Positions 22,686-36,107 are shown, numbered from the stretch's first letter. The stretch is DNA of 64,000 bases from Puccinellia tenuiflora (GCA_012064385.1 QRDG01000416.1:124001-188000), one strand, 5' to 3'. Notes: generated from the sequence alone by a model not told the origin. Program-made: numbers and translations.

Positions 22686-24851
22686 GCTACAAGAGATTAT
22701 TCATGAGGTCAGAAAGGAAATGCAATCTGCTGTCCTCCTCAAGTTAGATTTTGAGAAGGCATATGATCGAGTTAGCTGGCCTTTTCTTCAGGAAGTGCTC
22801 CTCAAGAAAGGCCTGGACCCAGCCTTGGTTCAGAAAGTTATGCAGCTGGTTAAAGGGGGGCAGACAGCCATCTCTATTAATGGGGAGGTGGGCCCCTATT
22901 TCAGAAATAAGAGAGGGGTGCGTCAGGGTGACCCCTTATCTCCGCTCCTGTTTAACTTTGTTGTCGAAGTGCTTGACCTCATGCTAAACAGAGCCAAAGC
23001 CGCTGGCCACATTCAGGGGGTTGTGCCCAACCTAATTCCGGGAGGAGTCACTCACCTACAGTATGCAGATGACACTCTAATTATGATACAGAATTCTGAC
23101 CAGGGCCTGGCCAACTTGAAGTTTATGCTTATCTGCTTTGAATTACTGTCGGGTATGAAGATCAACTTCCATAAGAGTAGCGTCATAGTGATGGGAGGAG
23201 TGGAAGGGGAGCAGGCTAGAGTAGCCAATCTCCTCAATTGTCAGCAGGGGGAGTTCCCCTTTACCTTTCTGGGTTTCTCGATTGCTGATAGGAAGCTGAC
23301 CATCGCCGACCTGGAACCAGTGGTAGCCAAGGTTGGCTTTCGCACTGAGCCATGGCAAGGAAAGTTCATGTCTTCCGCGGCCCGTTTGACGCTTGTGGAC
23401 TCCTGTCTGTCCAACCTCCCCATCTACACTATGGGGCTCTTCCTCCTGCCTGATGGCACCCATGCTGGCTTTGATAAGCACAGAGCCCGTTTCTTCTGGG
23501 AGGGAGGTGGCAGTACTAAGAAATTTCACATGGTCCGTTGGCCCGAGATTTGCAAACCTAGAGACCAGGGTGGTCTAGGGGTTACCAATACTAAACTCCT
23601 TAATAAGGCTCTGATGGCCAAGTGGATTTGGCGCCTGTTCGACATTAGGGAGCAGGAGCGCTTATGGGTCAGGTTGATCCGTGCTAAATATCTGCCATCT
23701 GGTAACTTTTTTGGGTCCAATCCTGCTGGGGCTTCCCCTTTCTGGCACGCTATCCACAAGGTGAAAGATGTGTTCAGATTAGGGGCCAAGTTTACCCTGG
23801 GCAATGGCAGGGAAATCAGGTTCTGGTCAGATCTATGGTTGGGCTTGGGGACCCTCCAGTCTCGTTTTCCCCTTTTATTTGCCATTTCCTCCAATCCCGA
23901 GATGCTCATTTCTCAGGCTTTTAGGGCTGATGGTTGGAATATTAGCTTCCGTCGTTGTTTTGGTCCCCTGGAGCTGTCTGAGTGGCAGCAACTCCAGCTA
24001 GAGATCGACGAGATTGCTCCTTCTGCGGAACAGGACAGGGTGTCCTGGTCCCTGTCTAATAATGGCGTGTTCTCCACGAATTCCCTTTACCGGAGGCTTT
24101 GCGAGGGTGCGGCGATCCCTAACATGAAGAACATATGGAAGGCCCAGGTGCCTCTCAAGATTAGAATTTTCTTGTGGCAACTATCGCGTGGTAGGCTGCC
24201 ATCTAGTGACCAGATCGCTTTAAGACATGGTCCCTCGAATGGGCAGTGCGCCCTTTGTGGTGACCAAGAGGATGCCGGCCACATCTTCTTCAGGTGTGCG
24301 CTTGCGGCTTTCGTCTGGGCGGGTATTAGGGACATGCTTCAGGTCCCCTGGAGTCCCCTCTCCTTCCAGGACCTGTGTGGCATTCTGGAAGGGGTTAGCG
24401 GCCAACATCGTAAAGCTTTACGTGTCTTGTTCGCGGCAGTTTGTTGGTCTCTTTGGATAATTCGAAATAAGTTTACCATTGAGGGGAAATTTCCTAACCA
24501 ACCAGCTGACTGTGTTTTAAAAACCTTGATTCACCTGCAGTTGTGGCGCCCCCTGTACAAGGCCGACGTCGCCCCGCACTTGGAGGAGTTGATCGCCGCG
24601 GTTAAAGCTCTCTTCGATGCCACCTACTCCCGCTCTACGTAATTTACTCCGTCTGCAGCTGTGCCTGCCTCTTGGCGCTTGTGCCTTAGAGTTGTTTCCC
24701 CCCTGTCGTCTAACTTGTTTCTTTGTGCCTTGGGGCTGTGTTCCCCTTCGTTGTGTTGCTCTGGTGAAACATATCGCACTCTATGTAATGTCTCCGCCAG
24801 TTTGTTGGCTTTATTAATTTAAAGTCGGGCACGAGGTGCCTTTTATCTAAA
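22686..24851 (+). mobile_element. 5'-truncated L1-type LINE (TSD ATATGC)
   Basis: A 2166-bp LINE starting in the middle of ORF2 and ending in a 3' UTR (TTAATTTAAAGTCGGGC, then TTTTATCTAAA). ATATGC flanks it at 22680-22685 and 24852-24857. The insertion point is confirmed by the intact AP2 gene, whose 3' flank (5705-5750) is continuous where this copy is split. Confidence 0.9.
22687..24642 (+). pseudogene. Partial LINE ORF2 (reverse transcriptase to C-terminus)
   Basis: An open frame of about 650 codons, the 3' half of an L1-type ORF2. It begins at the truncation point just before the DFEKAYDRV motif. It has GVRQGDPLSPLLF, the catalytic YADD (near 23060-23076), the thumb region and a zf-RVT domain (CALCGDQEDAGHIFFRC), and ends TYSRST. 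The endonuclease and the first RT motifs are lost, so it could not retrotranspose. No internal stop is seen, suggesting a fairly recent insertion. It belongs to a different subfamily from the minus-strand LINE at 12103-19830. Confidence 0.9.
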
Positions 24852-25025
24852 ATATGCATCATGATGCATGCACCGCCACAAGAAAAATCAAGCCCACAAT
24901 AAGACAGATCATATGCTCTATGTGAAGCTAAACTGGCTGGTCATTTCTACCGATCATGCATATCAATGATATGACTCTCCCTCCATAACTTAGCCATGAA
25001 GCCCAATGAGTAGGAATTTACCGAC

Positions 25026-26948
25026 TGATGGTTCATAGACACCAATTTGATGCGCGTAATGCCAGGAACTTCGATCAGCATCAAGCCCTCACCACCACAT
25101 TGCTCTGTTCGAGGGCCATACCTCCTACGTCATCGTATCAAGAGAGGAAAATCAGGAAACAATCAAACTAAGCTCAACCGGTTGAAGGGGTCATTGCATA
25201 AAAAACAAAAAATTTCCTACGAAACAAGCGGAAGAAACCCCATGATCTAGATCTATTAGACAAAAGTAGCGAAGTGGAGATCCAATCTCTTACCCTTGAA
25301 GATCGAACAAACTCATTTTGTCGGTGCAGGGGTTGGCTAGTCGATCCCCGCAACTAGACGCATCTAGTCGCGAGGAGATGTATTATCCTCGAGATCCAAT
25401 CCGATGAAGTGCCGCAAGAGCAGCACCTCCGCGGTATCCACACGTACGGCTCGATGTAGACTCCGCCTTCTTGATCCCGCAAGCAAGGAGGGAGTGGCTA
25501 GATAGATCTCAACACCACGACGGTTGTGGTGGTGTTGATGGTGGAGATCTCCATGAGCAGGGCTTCGCCAAGCCGTGCAAGAGGGAGAGAGGAGGAGGGA
25601 GGTGGCCGGCGGCTAGGGTTAGGGTGGGGTGCGGCTAGGGCAGCACTTGGATGTGTTGTGCCGCACCCCCACGCCCCCTTTTATAGGTGGCGGCCAGAGG
25701 GGAAACCCTAGGCCGGCCGGCCTAGGACTTACTTGCCCCTCAAGTTAGCCGAGTCCTCCTAGGACTCCACCTTCCTTAGGCCGGATTGGCCCATGTGGGC
25801 CTTTGTGTGGTGCGGCTGGCCCAAGTGGCCAGCTGCACCCCTTTGGTCCATGTGGGCCCCATACTTTAGGTGGGCCCCACTTATAGACTCCTCTAGAATC
25901 TTCTAGAACCTTCCGGTACCTTACCGAAATATTCCGGAACTTTTCCGATGCCTCCGGAAACCACTTTCCCTATATGAATCTTATTCTCCGGACTCTTCCG
26001 GAACTCCTCGTGACGTCTAGGATCCCATCCGAAACTCCGAATCAATATTCGTTCATACCATCAAATATCTCAATGCTAACCCTAGCTACATCGGAGCGTT
26101 AAGTGTGTGACCCTACGGGTTCAAGAACATGCAGACATGATCTAATCAATAATCAATAGCGGGACCGGGATGCCCATGTTGACTCCTACATATTCAACGA
26201 AGTTCCTTATCAATTGAACCACGATGCCAGAGATTCTTAATCTCGTATACGATTCCCTTTGTCTCACCGATATATAACTTGCCCGAGATTCGATCGTCGA
26301 TATCTCCATATCTAGTTTCATCTTGTTACCTGGCAAGTTCTCTTTTCTCGTCCATAATATAGGATCTCCGTGATTACTACTTAATCACATGGTTGCAACC
26401 TTTTCTGATGCTATATTACCGAGAGGGCCCAGAGATATCTTTTTCCGTCACAAGGAAGGACAAATCCCACTCTTGATTCATGTCACCCAACAAATACCAT
26501 CGGAGATACCTAAAAGCCGCCTTTATAATCACCCAGTTGCGAAGTGACGTTTGATGTCCACAAAGTATTCCTCCAGTAAACGGGAGTGACATAATCTCAT
26601 GGTCTAAGGAAACTATACTTGACATACTAAAAGCGTTGGCAATGAAACCGTATGACACGATCAATTGCAACTCTTTATTATCGAGTCTTTTCCATCACAT
26701 CATTACTCCTAATGATATGACTCTGTTATCAAGTGACTATAACAAGTCCATGGTTAGGAAACCTTAACCATCCCTTGACTAACGAACTAGTCCAGTAGAG
26801 ACTTGCTAGGGACACCTGGTTGTTTATATTCCAGACATGTATTATGTTTCCGGTTAATACAATTATAGCATGGATAATAAACTATTATCATAAACATGAA
26901 TATGCTAATAAACCATTTTATTATTGCCTCTAGGGCATATTCCCAACA
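25026..26948 (-). repeat. 3' LTR of the copia-like element, 1923 bp
   Basis: Starts TGTTGGGAATATGCC at 26948 and ends ...GAACCATCA at 25026 on the minus strand. The middle (25400-25700 on the plus strand) is GC-rich with a TATA-like CCTATAAAAGGGG on the minus strand at about 25673-25687, where transcription of such LTRs would start. Confidence 0.8.
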
Positions 26949-29545
26949 GTCTTCCACTTGCACTAGAGTCAATAATCTAGTTTACATTTTGCCGATCCAA
27001 CACTCATGAAGTCTAACATTCATGTAGTCTCAGTGTTGATCATGTTTTCTTGTGGAAGAGGTTCTGTCCGTGCTCTGTACTATACAGTTCTCTATGTTCT
27101 TTGCAAAACGTCAATGTCACCTAATTTGACATTACTTTATCATCACATGATAAACCTCATCATCATATGACGAATATAATATATTTGGTTACAGAGTGAG
27201 ACTTTCGTTTCCCTTTTATGCCTACATGACGTATGATCACTCAAAAGAACTTTCACATAGCATGTGCACCCGGAACTCACTCAATCTTGAAAAAAAATTT
27301 CTCAAACCAAAATATTATATCTTTTAATCCTTGAATTAATCATATACTCCTATATGTTGTAGACTCAACAAATCGACAGTGCAATACATATCACTTCGAT
27401 ATTTTCGATCATGCTTTTGCTGCACTTCTGCCTTCATGAGATCTTTATTTAGTTTGGTGTCATGACTTCAACCAAGTCTACCAATCTCTAGATTCAATTA
27501 TCTCATCTCCATGTTGAAATGACTCCTCATTCCTAACACGTTCTTCTAACAAGAACTTGGGTCAATTTCGTCAACTACAAAATTATGGTTCTTATATGTT
27601 TAGACCTATGAACAATTCATAGCGAATACTAACATATCCTCCAACCATTATTCTTGTACTGAGTTATCAACTCAATGTTTCACCTATTTCTCACAAGCAA
27701 ATGAACCTTTCTTCACTTGTTCCATTTTGAACTCCTTAAAAATCTTACTTAGGTTTAACATCCTAACATAATGCTTATCAAATACATCTATCTCCATAGA
27801 TATTTGACGCTCAAAATTAACTTCACAAGTTATACGTTGGTTCTTGACTTATTTATAACGTTTATGAAATCTCCATTTCACACAAACAAGATGTTGTAAA
27901 CTCCCACTCAAATATACACCATACACATATTAAATTGTGAAACCACTTTGGCTCCCACTCAGAAATAGGTTATCTCTATATTTGACCATGATTAACTAGC
28001 TCCCACTCAAACATATGTCACCACATATTTTGATCATGGAAAATAGTTTCTGCTCTAACTTAACATATGTCACCACATATTATAATTAGATCCCACTCAG
28101 TTTCTTATGCACTTTCTCGATATTTTGGACACCTCCAAAATTCTTAATTAACTTTTAAAATTCGAGAACTCATATACGAAACGCTAGGACTTTTCTAGCT
28201 TTAAGTTTTATTTATTATCTACAAAACCCCTTTTGAGGAATAAATATGTGAAACACCACTTTCACAAAATCAAGTAACAATTACTTTGTGATTTAAACTT
28301 AACATAGGATGACTCTTAGTCATTTTCGTATTTAAGGCTTCTATTTCTTCTTTGTAGTTTCGTAGGTATGTCTTGTTTCTCAAACATGACAAGTAAATCA
28401 TGAATATTATTTTGTAACCTGACAAAATTTAATATTCTTGAATCCTACTTTTCTTTAGACAAGCTAAACCGAAATTCAATGATCACCATCATTAATTCCT
28501 TCATGTGTCAAGTTTTAACCAACATAGCACTTTACATATGTGCCACTCGATACATAAACATGCAAGGTTTCAGCTTCTCAATTTATTCCAGCAATTCTTT
28601 TATCAATGAAACCTTTTCACGATAAACCACTAAAATACTTAGCACAACCAACAAATTGGTTTGCCCCTTTTAGTCTCATATTGCGAAATCACATTCATAG
28701 TCACACTTATGAATATACTACAACATTATTCACAATAGTCTCTAATTATCTCATAATTACCACGACTTCTCATAACTCATATGGAATTGTTTATGCGAAT
28801 CATTAAATAGACCCTTATTTCTAAACAGAGTGTTTATCAAATAAATCTAAATGCTATTATCAAACCCCGAAGTAAAACCCTTCTTTGAGACCACACAATA
28901 TCAAATAGTGTGTGATTACAATATCTTAGGACATATCAGATGCCTTTGAAATATTCTAAACATTGTAATTTGTGATAACACTTGTCACAAGTCCACATAC
29001 TAACATATAACTCAAATATTTCGTCTCTTTTGATCAAATAAAAAAGGCTCAATTTTCTTGTTAACTTAATATCCTAAACTCTAGAATTTTATTTGATCTC
29101 ATCAAATATCATAACTTGAACAAATACATCTATTTACTCATATCATTTATGATGGAGCGCACAAAATAATGACATCTAACATTTGCTGAAAATACAACCA
29201 ACACTTGTGTTTATTTTCGGCAACTCATGACACACTTCCAAAGGGTGGCATTTTTATTCACACTACTTCAAAATAAGGCGCATGTGTTAAACATCAAAAT
29301 GTTCTTCACAATACTTTAGCATGAATAACATGCCATTATTAAGTTTTAGATATCTTTTAGTATGTTTCTTATTTATAAATGTTCAACCAATTTATCATTT
29401 AGATTATAATAAGAATAATACACTTATAATCGAAACTTGTGATTGCCAAAAAGAATTACTCCTGAAAATAGAACAACCATTGTATTTAACATGAATAACC
29501 GTCTCACATAAGTAAGACACACTAATCAAAATCACACTTAGTTCG
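26949..29545 (-). other. Internal non-coding region of the copia-like element
   Basis: AT-rich, with no retroviral protein domains in any frame that I can recognise. This suggests a non-autonomous element or a heavily decayed one. The sequence ends at the GTTCG target site of the gypsy insertion. Confidence 0.6.
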
Positions 29546-30462
29546 TGTCGTGGTGGTGCATGGACAGATGCCATAGGATGGCTTATGTTGGGGCCGAATG
29601 GACGCTGATGGCACCGGGGAGGGATTATGTGTAGACTTACACACACAAACACACACGAACACACACGGTTTACCCAGGTTCGGGGCCCTCGTGAGGAGAT
29701 AAAACCCCTACTCCTGCTTGTCTGAGTGTATATCTGAGAGCAACCGGGTTACAAGGAGGCTCCTTGAGCTGTATGCAAAACCTAAGATGACTCGGCTCGC
29801 TCCTCTCTCTCGTAAAAGGAGCATCTAGCTTCTGTCTTACAGGAACTCTCCCGCCAGCGTCTAGGATTTGTCCCTTTGCACGAAGGCCTTGGGCACCTTA
29901 TATAACGGTGCCCCGGGTTACAGTGTTCGACCCACTTGCTAACAACTGTGGCCATACCAGGCCGGCGTCATCTCTTGCGTCAGCGCTTACATCAGCCTTT
30001 CACTTCTGCGCCCTGGACAGGACTTCCTCCATGTCTGTGCACTGCTCCCCCGTACCGCCCTGGTCAGCGGTATGGTGGAGACATATCACATCATCCACTT
30101 GCGGCGCGGCGCCAGGCCCTGCTCCGTGATTGGAGGGACGAGACACCTGCCTTGACCGTCCCCCGAGATATGGTGCCTCTTCATTATCTTGCATAGCCAC
30201 GCCTGAGACGCTTGACTCGGATTTCCCTTCCCCTGCACATACAAGGAAACAAGAAGACAATCCGACATACCTCATGTATGTCGGTCCGGGTATGTCGGTC
30301 CATGTATCTCGGTTTAAGCCAGCACGGCTATCTTGACCATACCGGGTCACGATATGTCGGTCCACCTTAACCCGATCAACACTGACCCGGTCAACTCCGG
30401 GTCTACTCCGGAATAACACATAATTCATTATCTTGACCCTATTCGGGGGTCGTCCCCCGACA
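29546..30462 (-). repeat. 3' LTR of the gypsy element
   Basis: 917 bp, TGTCG...CGACA. It carries a short CA-rich run (29638-29668) that is longer than in the other LTR. The purine-rich CTTCGGGGACTAA on the minus strand just inside it (30463-30475) is the likely polypurine tract. Confidence 0.93.
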
Positions 30463-31403
30463 TTAGTCCCCGAAGCTGGTGCGGTCCTGCAGCCTCGAAT
30501 GAAGGGCCACGACCGCTTAACCCAACAACAAGCTAACAGACCACCGACACACCATATGCCGGATCAACTTATATGTCGGAAACTGATTGCCATCCAGATT
30601 TTATATCCAACCCTATGCCGGTACAGATCCGACTCACGAAAGAGCCCCTTGCCTCCTCCGAATCTCGTGTCAACACACGTGGCAGAGCATCTCTGCGGGA
30701 CGCTTTGGTTTTCGTGCATGATTGGACATGACAATGGCACGCTTGCCACACGTGTCATGCCTGCAGCTATGCCCGCGCAGGCACTTGAGTGCTTTGACTG
30801 CACCGCCCGCACGGCGCCTCGTGCCTTGCACGATCAGGTGCGCCACACCGAACGGTTGGCCTCCTGTGGCCAATGGTGTGGCGGATCGTGGGGTGATTCT
30901 CCCCGTCGGTTACGGAGATCGTGCGTAGTAAATCCAGGGCGCACGATCTCCCCTCGCCATTAAATAGGAGGAAGAGGGTAAATTCCCCCCCCCTCGTATT
31001 CAAATCGCTTTTCCTCCTTGCCTCTTTCTCCTCCAGCGCGCAGAGCCCGCCGCCGCCGCATTGCTCCGCGCACGCCGTCGCCGCCGCTGTAGCCGAACGC
31101 CACCGCCGCGCCGCACGCACCGACGCACCGCCGCACCGCGCCGCCGCCGCACAGCGCCTCAATCTCCGCCACCGCGGTAAGCTCTTCCCCTTTTCTCTTT
31201 CGCATCTTGCTTCTTGCTTTGCTTCTCTGCTCTCTCCGCCGCCGCGACGCATCACGCGTCGCCGGTGACGTCCATCGTAGTGCTTTCTTCCTTTTTTCTT
31301 TCTCCACCTTGGTGACGCGTGGCTCACCGCCGGTGTACACCTTGCAGCACACCGCCGCGTCGCCACGGGCAACCGGTGGTCACCGCCAAGCTCCGCCGCC
31401 CAA

Positions 31404-34400
31404 ATGTCTTCTCAGGACGCCGCCATCGAACCTACCGAGGAGCTGGTGATGGAGGGATCCACCAGAGCCGCTTGGGAGGGTTCCGACGTCACCCAGGCCG
31501 AGATAGACTGGTTGATCCGGACGCGCCGCATCCCGGCCGGCGTGACATGCAGGTTACCCAGCACCGAATTGGTGCCGGATCTTCGAACCGGTGAGTATGT
31601 TGTTTTTGTTGCCCACTTTGAGCGCGGGTTCGGTCTTCCCGCCAGCGATTTCATGCACAACTTCCTCGACAAATTTCGTCTCCAGCCTCACCATCTTCCG
31701 GCTAATGCCATCACCACACTCTCTGCTTTCGTCTCTTTCTCGGAGGGTTACCTCGGCCTCTGGCCCTCCATCCATCTCTGGTCCAAGTATTTCCAGTTCC
31801 GGAAACAGGTTATTCCGGACCCAAAAAATCTCGACACGATCAGAGTCATGAACCAGTGCGGGGCCGTCACCGTCATACCTCGGCGCACCTCAGTTTTCCC
31901 TCGCATTCAGGGTCTAGAGTCATGTCGGAAATGGCTCCGGTCCTTCTTTTATGTGAAGAACACGACCGATGTCGACCTGATCAACCTGCCGGCATTCGTT
32001 CTCGATCCCCCCACTGCGCAACACAATTGGGGGTACAACCCGAAGGAGAGGGTTCAGGAAGTGAATGACATCCACCGAGTTGTCGAACAACTCAAAGAGG
32101 AGGGAATGTCGGCCGATGACCTGCTGGCGACATTCATCAGTCGCCGGGTTTCCCCTCTCCAGCGTCGGGTTCACAAGATATGTCACATGAGTGGCTCGCT
32201 TGATCCAACCCGTACAAGCACACATGAACTGGACAAGGCCCAGATCCGGAGGCGCGTCAAAGCCATAGCTCGGACGCAGATGACGAATGAGTGGGAACGG
32301 GGAAAAGAACCTCACAGCCGAGTCAACCTTCCGCCCGCCGTAAGTAATCTGATACTTCAGCCGATATAAGTTTCCTGCCGACATAGGCTCTTATGTCGGT
32401 GCACTATTTTGCTCTTGGTACTAATCAAGCTCCTCGTGTCTGCCATGTAGAGATTTTCACGGCAGCAGACCGAGGATGGACCGGATCCATCCACCAAGTG
32501 GGGGAAGGATCGGGATGCCGCCGACATAGAGGACCCGGCCGACAAGGACAACATGCCGATTCCCGATGCCGGCCCTGGTCCAGCCACGGGTAAGACTCGC
32601 GCTTCAGAATCTTTGCGATATTGGTCTGATGACGATGACGATTGTGAGATTCTAGAGGTACATGACCCTTGCCCAACTGCCTTCTCATGCTCGGTGCCCT
32701 TGACCTCAGCTGACCCGGATGCCCAGGTGCACAACGTGGCGCCCCTCGCCGTGGGAGACCGAGGTCTGCTCCGAAAGCGCGCCTCGACCGGGTCCTCAGA
32801 AACCGGGCCCTCAAAAGCCTCCGCTCCCTGAAGAAGAAAGCGAAGAAGAAGGTGGCTGCGAGGAAACTACACCAGAGACCAATCACCGTCGGGTAAGATA
32901 CATTTTGCCGACATTCATTCCGCTTACGGATAACTCTTATTTTCCTCTCTCTTTTCCTTTGACTTAACGCGTATTTCATAGCAAGGACCCCCTGGAGGTC
33001 CCGCAAAGTGCGTCTTGCATCCGGTCACCGATCGTGATGCTGCCGCCGTCCGGGTCTGCAGACACCCTTGCGCCCAGCTCACCAAGGACATGCCCACCCG
33101 CAGATCCATCAGCCCCGGGGTCTGGAACCGAGACCGGAGGGGAACAGAACCCGGAAGCGGGAGCCACGGATCCGGTCGGAGCTGACCTCTCGGCGCCCGA
33201 CCGAGTTGAAGATCTCGGTGTCCCCTCCATGGACACCGAGACAGAAACTGCTAAGACTCCGGAAATGCCGGAGCCATCTCAGCAACCACAGCAGCAACAA
33301 CAGCAGCAACCGCAGCAACAACAGCAGCAACAACAGCGGCAGCAGCAACAGCAACCGTAGCAACAGCAGCCACAGCCACCACCATAGCCTCAACCGCAGC
33401 AACAGCCACCACCGCCACCGACACAGCCGTAGCAGAAGCAGCAACCGCAGCTGAAGAAAGCCGCGCCCTTTGCGGCCGGGAAAACGATGGTTAGAGTAGC
33501 ACCGGCCAACCCGGATAGACGGTTGGTCGTGCCACCAAACCGAGGTGCAACCGCAGCAACATCAACCGGCATCCAGACTACCAGCACCAGCTGGGTGTTT
33601 GCTCCGCTGCGAACAGTGAGCGGAAAAATCTTGGGTTCACTCGAGCATTATAGCATTGATTGGAATGCTGCCGACACGGGCGAGGTGACCTCCGAGCACC
33701 CAGTGGGTCCGAGTCTTCTCGCCCAGAAGATGTTTGCGCTAAAGAATGCCTACCTTGAAGCCGACATCGCTGCCGAGGTAAACACCGCCGAGTAACGATT
33801 CCTCGGTTAGCCTTTTTATAACAGATATCCACTATCCCCAGTCCCTGAGATTTGGGTCGAGTAGTTGAAACTCGGTCGAGTAAAGATTACTCGGCGCGAA
33901 TCTCCACAAATAACACCAACATTTCCTCTTTCCAGGCTTGCACGACTAAACGGACTCAGCTGCACCGCAAACTTCTGCTCGTGCACAAGAAGCTCTCCGA
34001 TGAGCACAAGAAATTGCAAGCCGAGCTGAACAACCGAGGTACCTTTTCCTCCTGCCGACATATCAGTTATGCCAAACTGCCTTGATCTCATTTCTAGTTC
34101 CTTTTTCTTTTGCCGACATAAATAGTCGGGTCGGAAGCTAAGGTTGAAGAGCTGCAGAAGCGGATCTCAGACCTTGAGAGTAAGTGACAATATGTGCATT
34201 ATTTTGCACTTGCATTAATTTTCATATACTGACCCTGCTATCTCGGCACAGCCGAACAGAAGGAGCGTGACAACGCACACCAAGCCGAGCTCAAGAAGGA
34301 GCGGGACGAGGTATCCCGGCTGACAGCCGAGCTTGAAAGGGTGCAGAGTCACAGCACCGAGCTTGAGAAATCTGTCGCCGAGGAGAAACAACTCCGGGTA

Positions 34401-35290
34401 GACGAGACCCGGAAACTCAAGGAATCCATTAAGGAGTTCGAGTCTCGCGCAACCTCGGCCGAGGGTGAGATCGAGACCCTAAAGACCAAGATTAGTCGAT
34501 GGTTGGCGGAGTTTTCCACCATTAACGGCGAGATGGACAGTAAGCCCTTTCCTCTTCTGTCATTACCCGACATCCATTATTTAACTCCATGTGACTTATC
34601 TTGGTGTTAGCCATTTTCAATTCAGAAAACTTGCCCCACTCCAAAGCTGCTGCGGATAACAACACTCGCAAGTTCCGGGAGAGGAAGATCCGTGATGGCC
34701 CGATCTCGACCGAGTAGGACATGGACGATCATATGGTGGCCTTGAAATCGCGCATGTTGCCGCTGAGGGCTATCGGAGTGGGACTCCTTTCCTCTACGAT
34801 CCGGGTTTACAGAGCTCTCTGGCCCGAGTGCCAGCCCCCGGCATCCGTTGACCTGGCTTGCGAGGACCGACTCGACGATTGGCGGTCATCCGCCGCCCGA
34901 GTCAGTGCGGATGAGGCCCTGATGTATGTGCTATCTTGGTACGAAGGGATCAAACTCGACGCGGTCCAGACTTTGTGCGATGGGTCAAAGTGGACCACTG
35001 ACCCGGATCTCATCCGGCGTCGCCAAGAGACGGCGTACTCCCTCATCCAATATGCTCCAGTGCACACCTTCGTCAACGGCCCGCGGGGTCCTCAAGCGGA
35101 AGAAATTGTGGATGTCGACGAGGACGAAGAAGAAAGCGAAGAAAAAGTTGACGAGGAGATTGATGCCGACACACCTCCCGACACAGCCGTGGAGACTGCG
35201 GCCGAGGATACTACCAAGACCGCGGCCGAGGAAACCGCCAAGACTGATGCTGCTCCTTCTGCTCTGAGTAGCAAAGATCCTGTTGCTTAA
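31404..35290 (+). pseudogene. Multi-exon gene antisense to the gypsy element (putative gypsy-type transposon family)
   Basis: The first exon, 31404-32339, encodes about 312 residues with the plant domain called putative gypsy-type transposon (Transposase_28): ERGFGLPASDF, PHHLPANA, LSAFVSFSEGYLGLWP. Later exons (from 32451, then about 33941-34039, 34123-34181, 34252-34540 and 34611-35290) have good GT-AG borders. They encode a charged linker, a polyQ tract, a long coiled coil rich in Glu/Lys/Leu and an acidic C-terminus. TAAATAG at 30961-30967 may be its TATA box. Damage: a frameshift near 32830, TAGs in the polyQ tract and a TAG near 34715. Known in Tat-lineage elements as an extra antisense frame; function unknown. 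Confidence 0.75.
33280..33435 (+). repeat. CAG/CAA microsatellite (polyQ tract)
   Basis: An imperfect CAG/CAA run with CCG/CCA interruptions in the frame of the antisense gene. Two CAG-like codons have become TAG (33358-33360 and about 33385), which would stop translation. Confidence 0.88.
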
Positions 35291-35406
35291 ACTTAGCAAA
35301 AACTCAATTCGTTAAATCCCCGGGATGCCGGGTGCAGATGTAATATATACCTTTAAGCTTTCCGGATTACTACTTTATTTTGCCAGTTTTAACAAGATTT
35401 GCTGGA

Positions 35407-36030
35407 TGCCGGATCATCTCGAACCGAGTCCCCGAGTTTACTTTCTTGTTTACTATACTTTGCAACCTTAGCTCTTGTCTACCATTTTGGCGTTCGACAG
35501 TCGAGTCACAAGATCACAGAAACATAGCATACAATACTTAGAAACTTTGAGATAAGGTTTAAAATCATCCGACATAAAAGTAAAGAACGAAGCACGGGAT
35601 TAATAAACAGCATATGCCGGATCGCCCTTGGGCCAAGTCCTCGAGTTTGCTTTCTTGTGTACTAGGTGTTGCGGTCCCAGCTCTTGTCTACCATTTTGGC
35701 GTTCGACAGTCGAGTCACGAGGCCGTAGAACATGGCATACAATACTCGAAACTTTGAGATATGATCTAGAGCCATCCGACACAAAAATGAGGAATAAAAT
35801 ACAAGGCTAACGGTAATAAAAACCGGATCGCTCTTGGGCCGAGTTCCCAAGTTTGTTTTCTTGTTCACTACACTTCGCAACCTTAGCTCTTGTCTACCAT
35901 TTTGGTGTTTGATAGTCGAGTCACAAGATCACCAAGACATAGCATACAATACTCGAAACCTTGAGATTCGGTTTAAAGCCATCCTACATACGGGGAACAA
36001 AGATACAAACAGAGATAAACACAGATTTAT
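35407..36030. repeat. Three ~207-bp tandem repeats
   Basis: Units start near 35407, 35615 and 35822. Each has a GCCGGATC start, a GAGTTTRCTTTCTTG block, CTCTTGTCTACCATTTTGG and AGTCGAGTCAC. They lie between the 3' end of the antisense gene and the end of integrase. Confidence 0.88.
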
Positions 36031-36107
36031 AAACAAGGCAGTCCCCGAGTCTCTTTTCGGGGTGCCGACATTTCATTGAAGGGTTCCGAGATACATACAT
36101 TGCGTCC

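Larger units (their letters stand above)
20725..24890 (+). pseudogene. Decayed paralogue of the AP2/DREB-like gene
   Basis: Matches the AP2 gene from inside its intron (~3710 onward) through exon 2 and the 3' flank. The exon-2-like part is about 21541-22230. Its AP2 domain has lost the DNA-contacting first half: only the GTF...YDRAAIAIF and NFPS portions remain (~21650-21735). The EVKPM repeats and the C-terminal region are readable in pieces, interrupted by stops and indels, for example a TAA at the end of one repeat near 21917. Exon 1 is absent, so the copy is 5'-truncated. The 3' flank resumes after an inserted LINE, at 24858-24890 against 5720-5750. It is about 17 kb downstream of the intact gene in the same orientation. 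It cannot encode a working factor. Confidence 0.88.
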
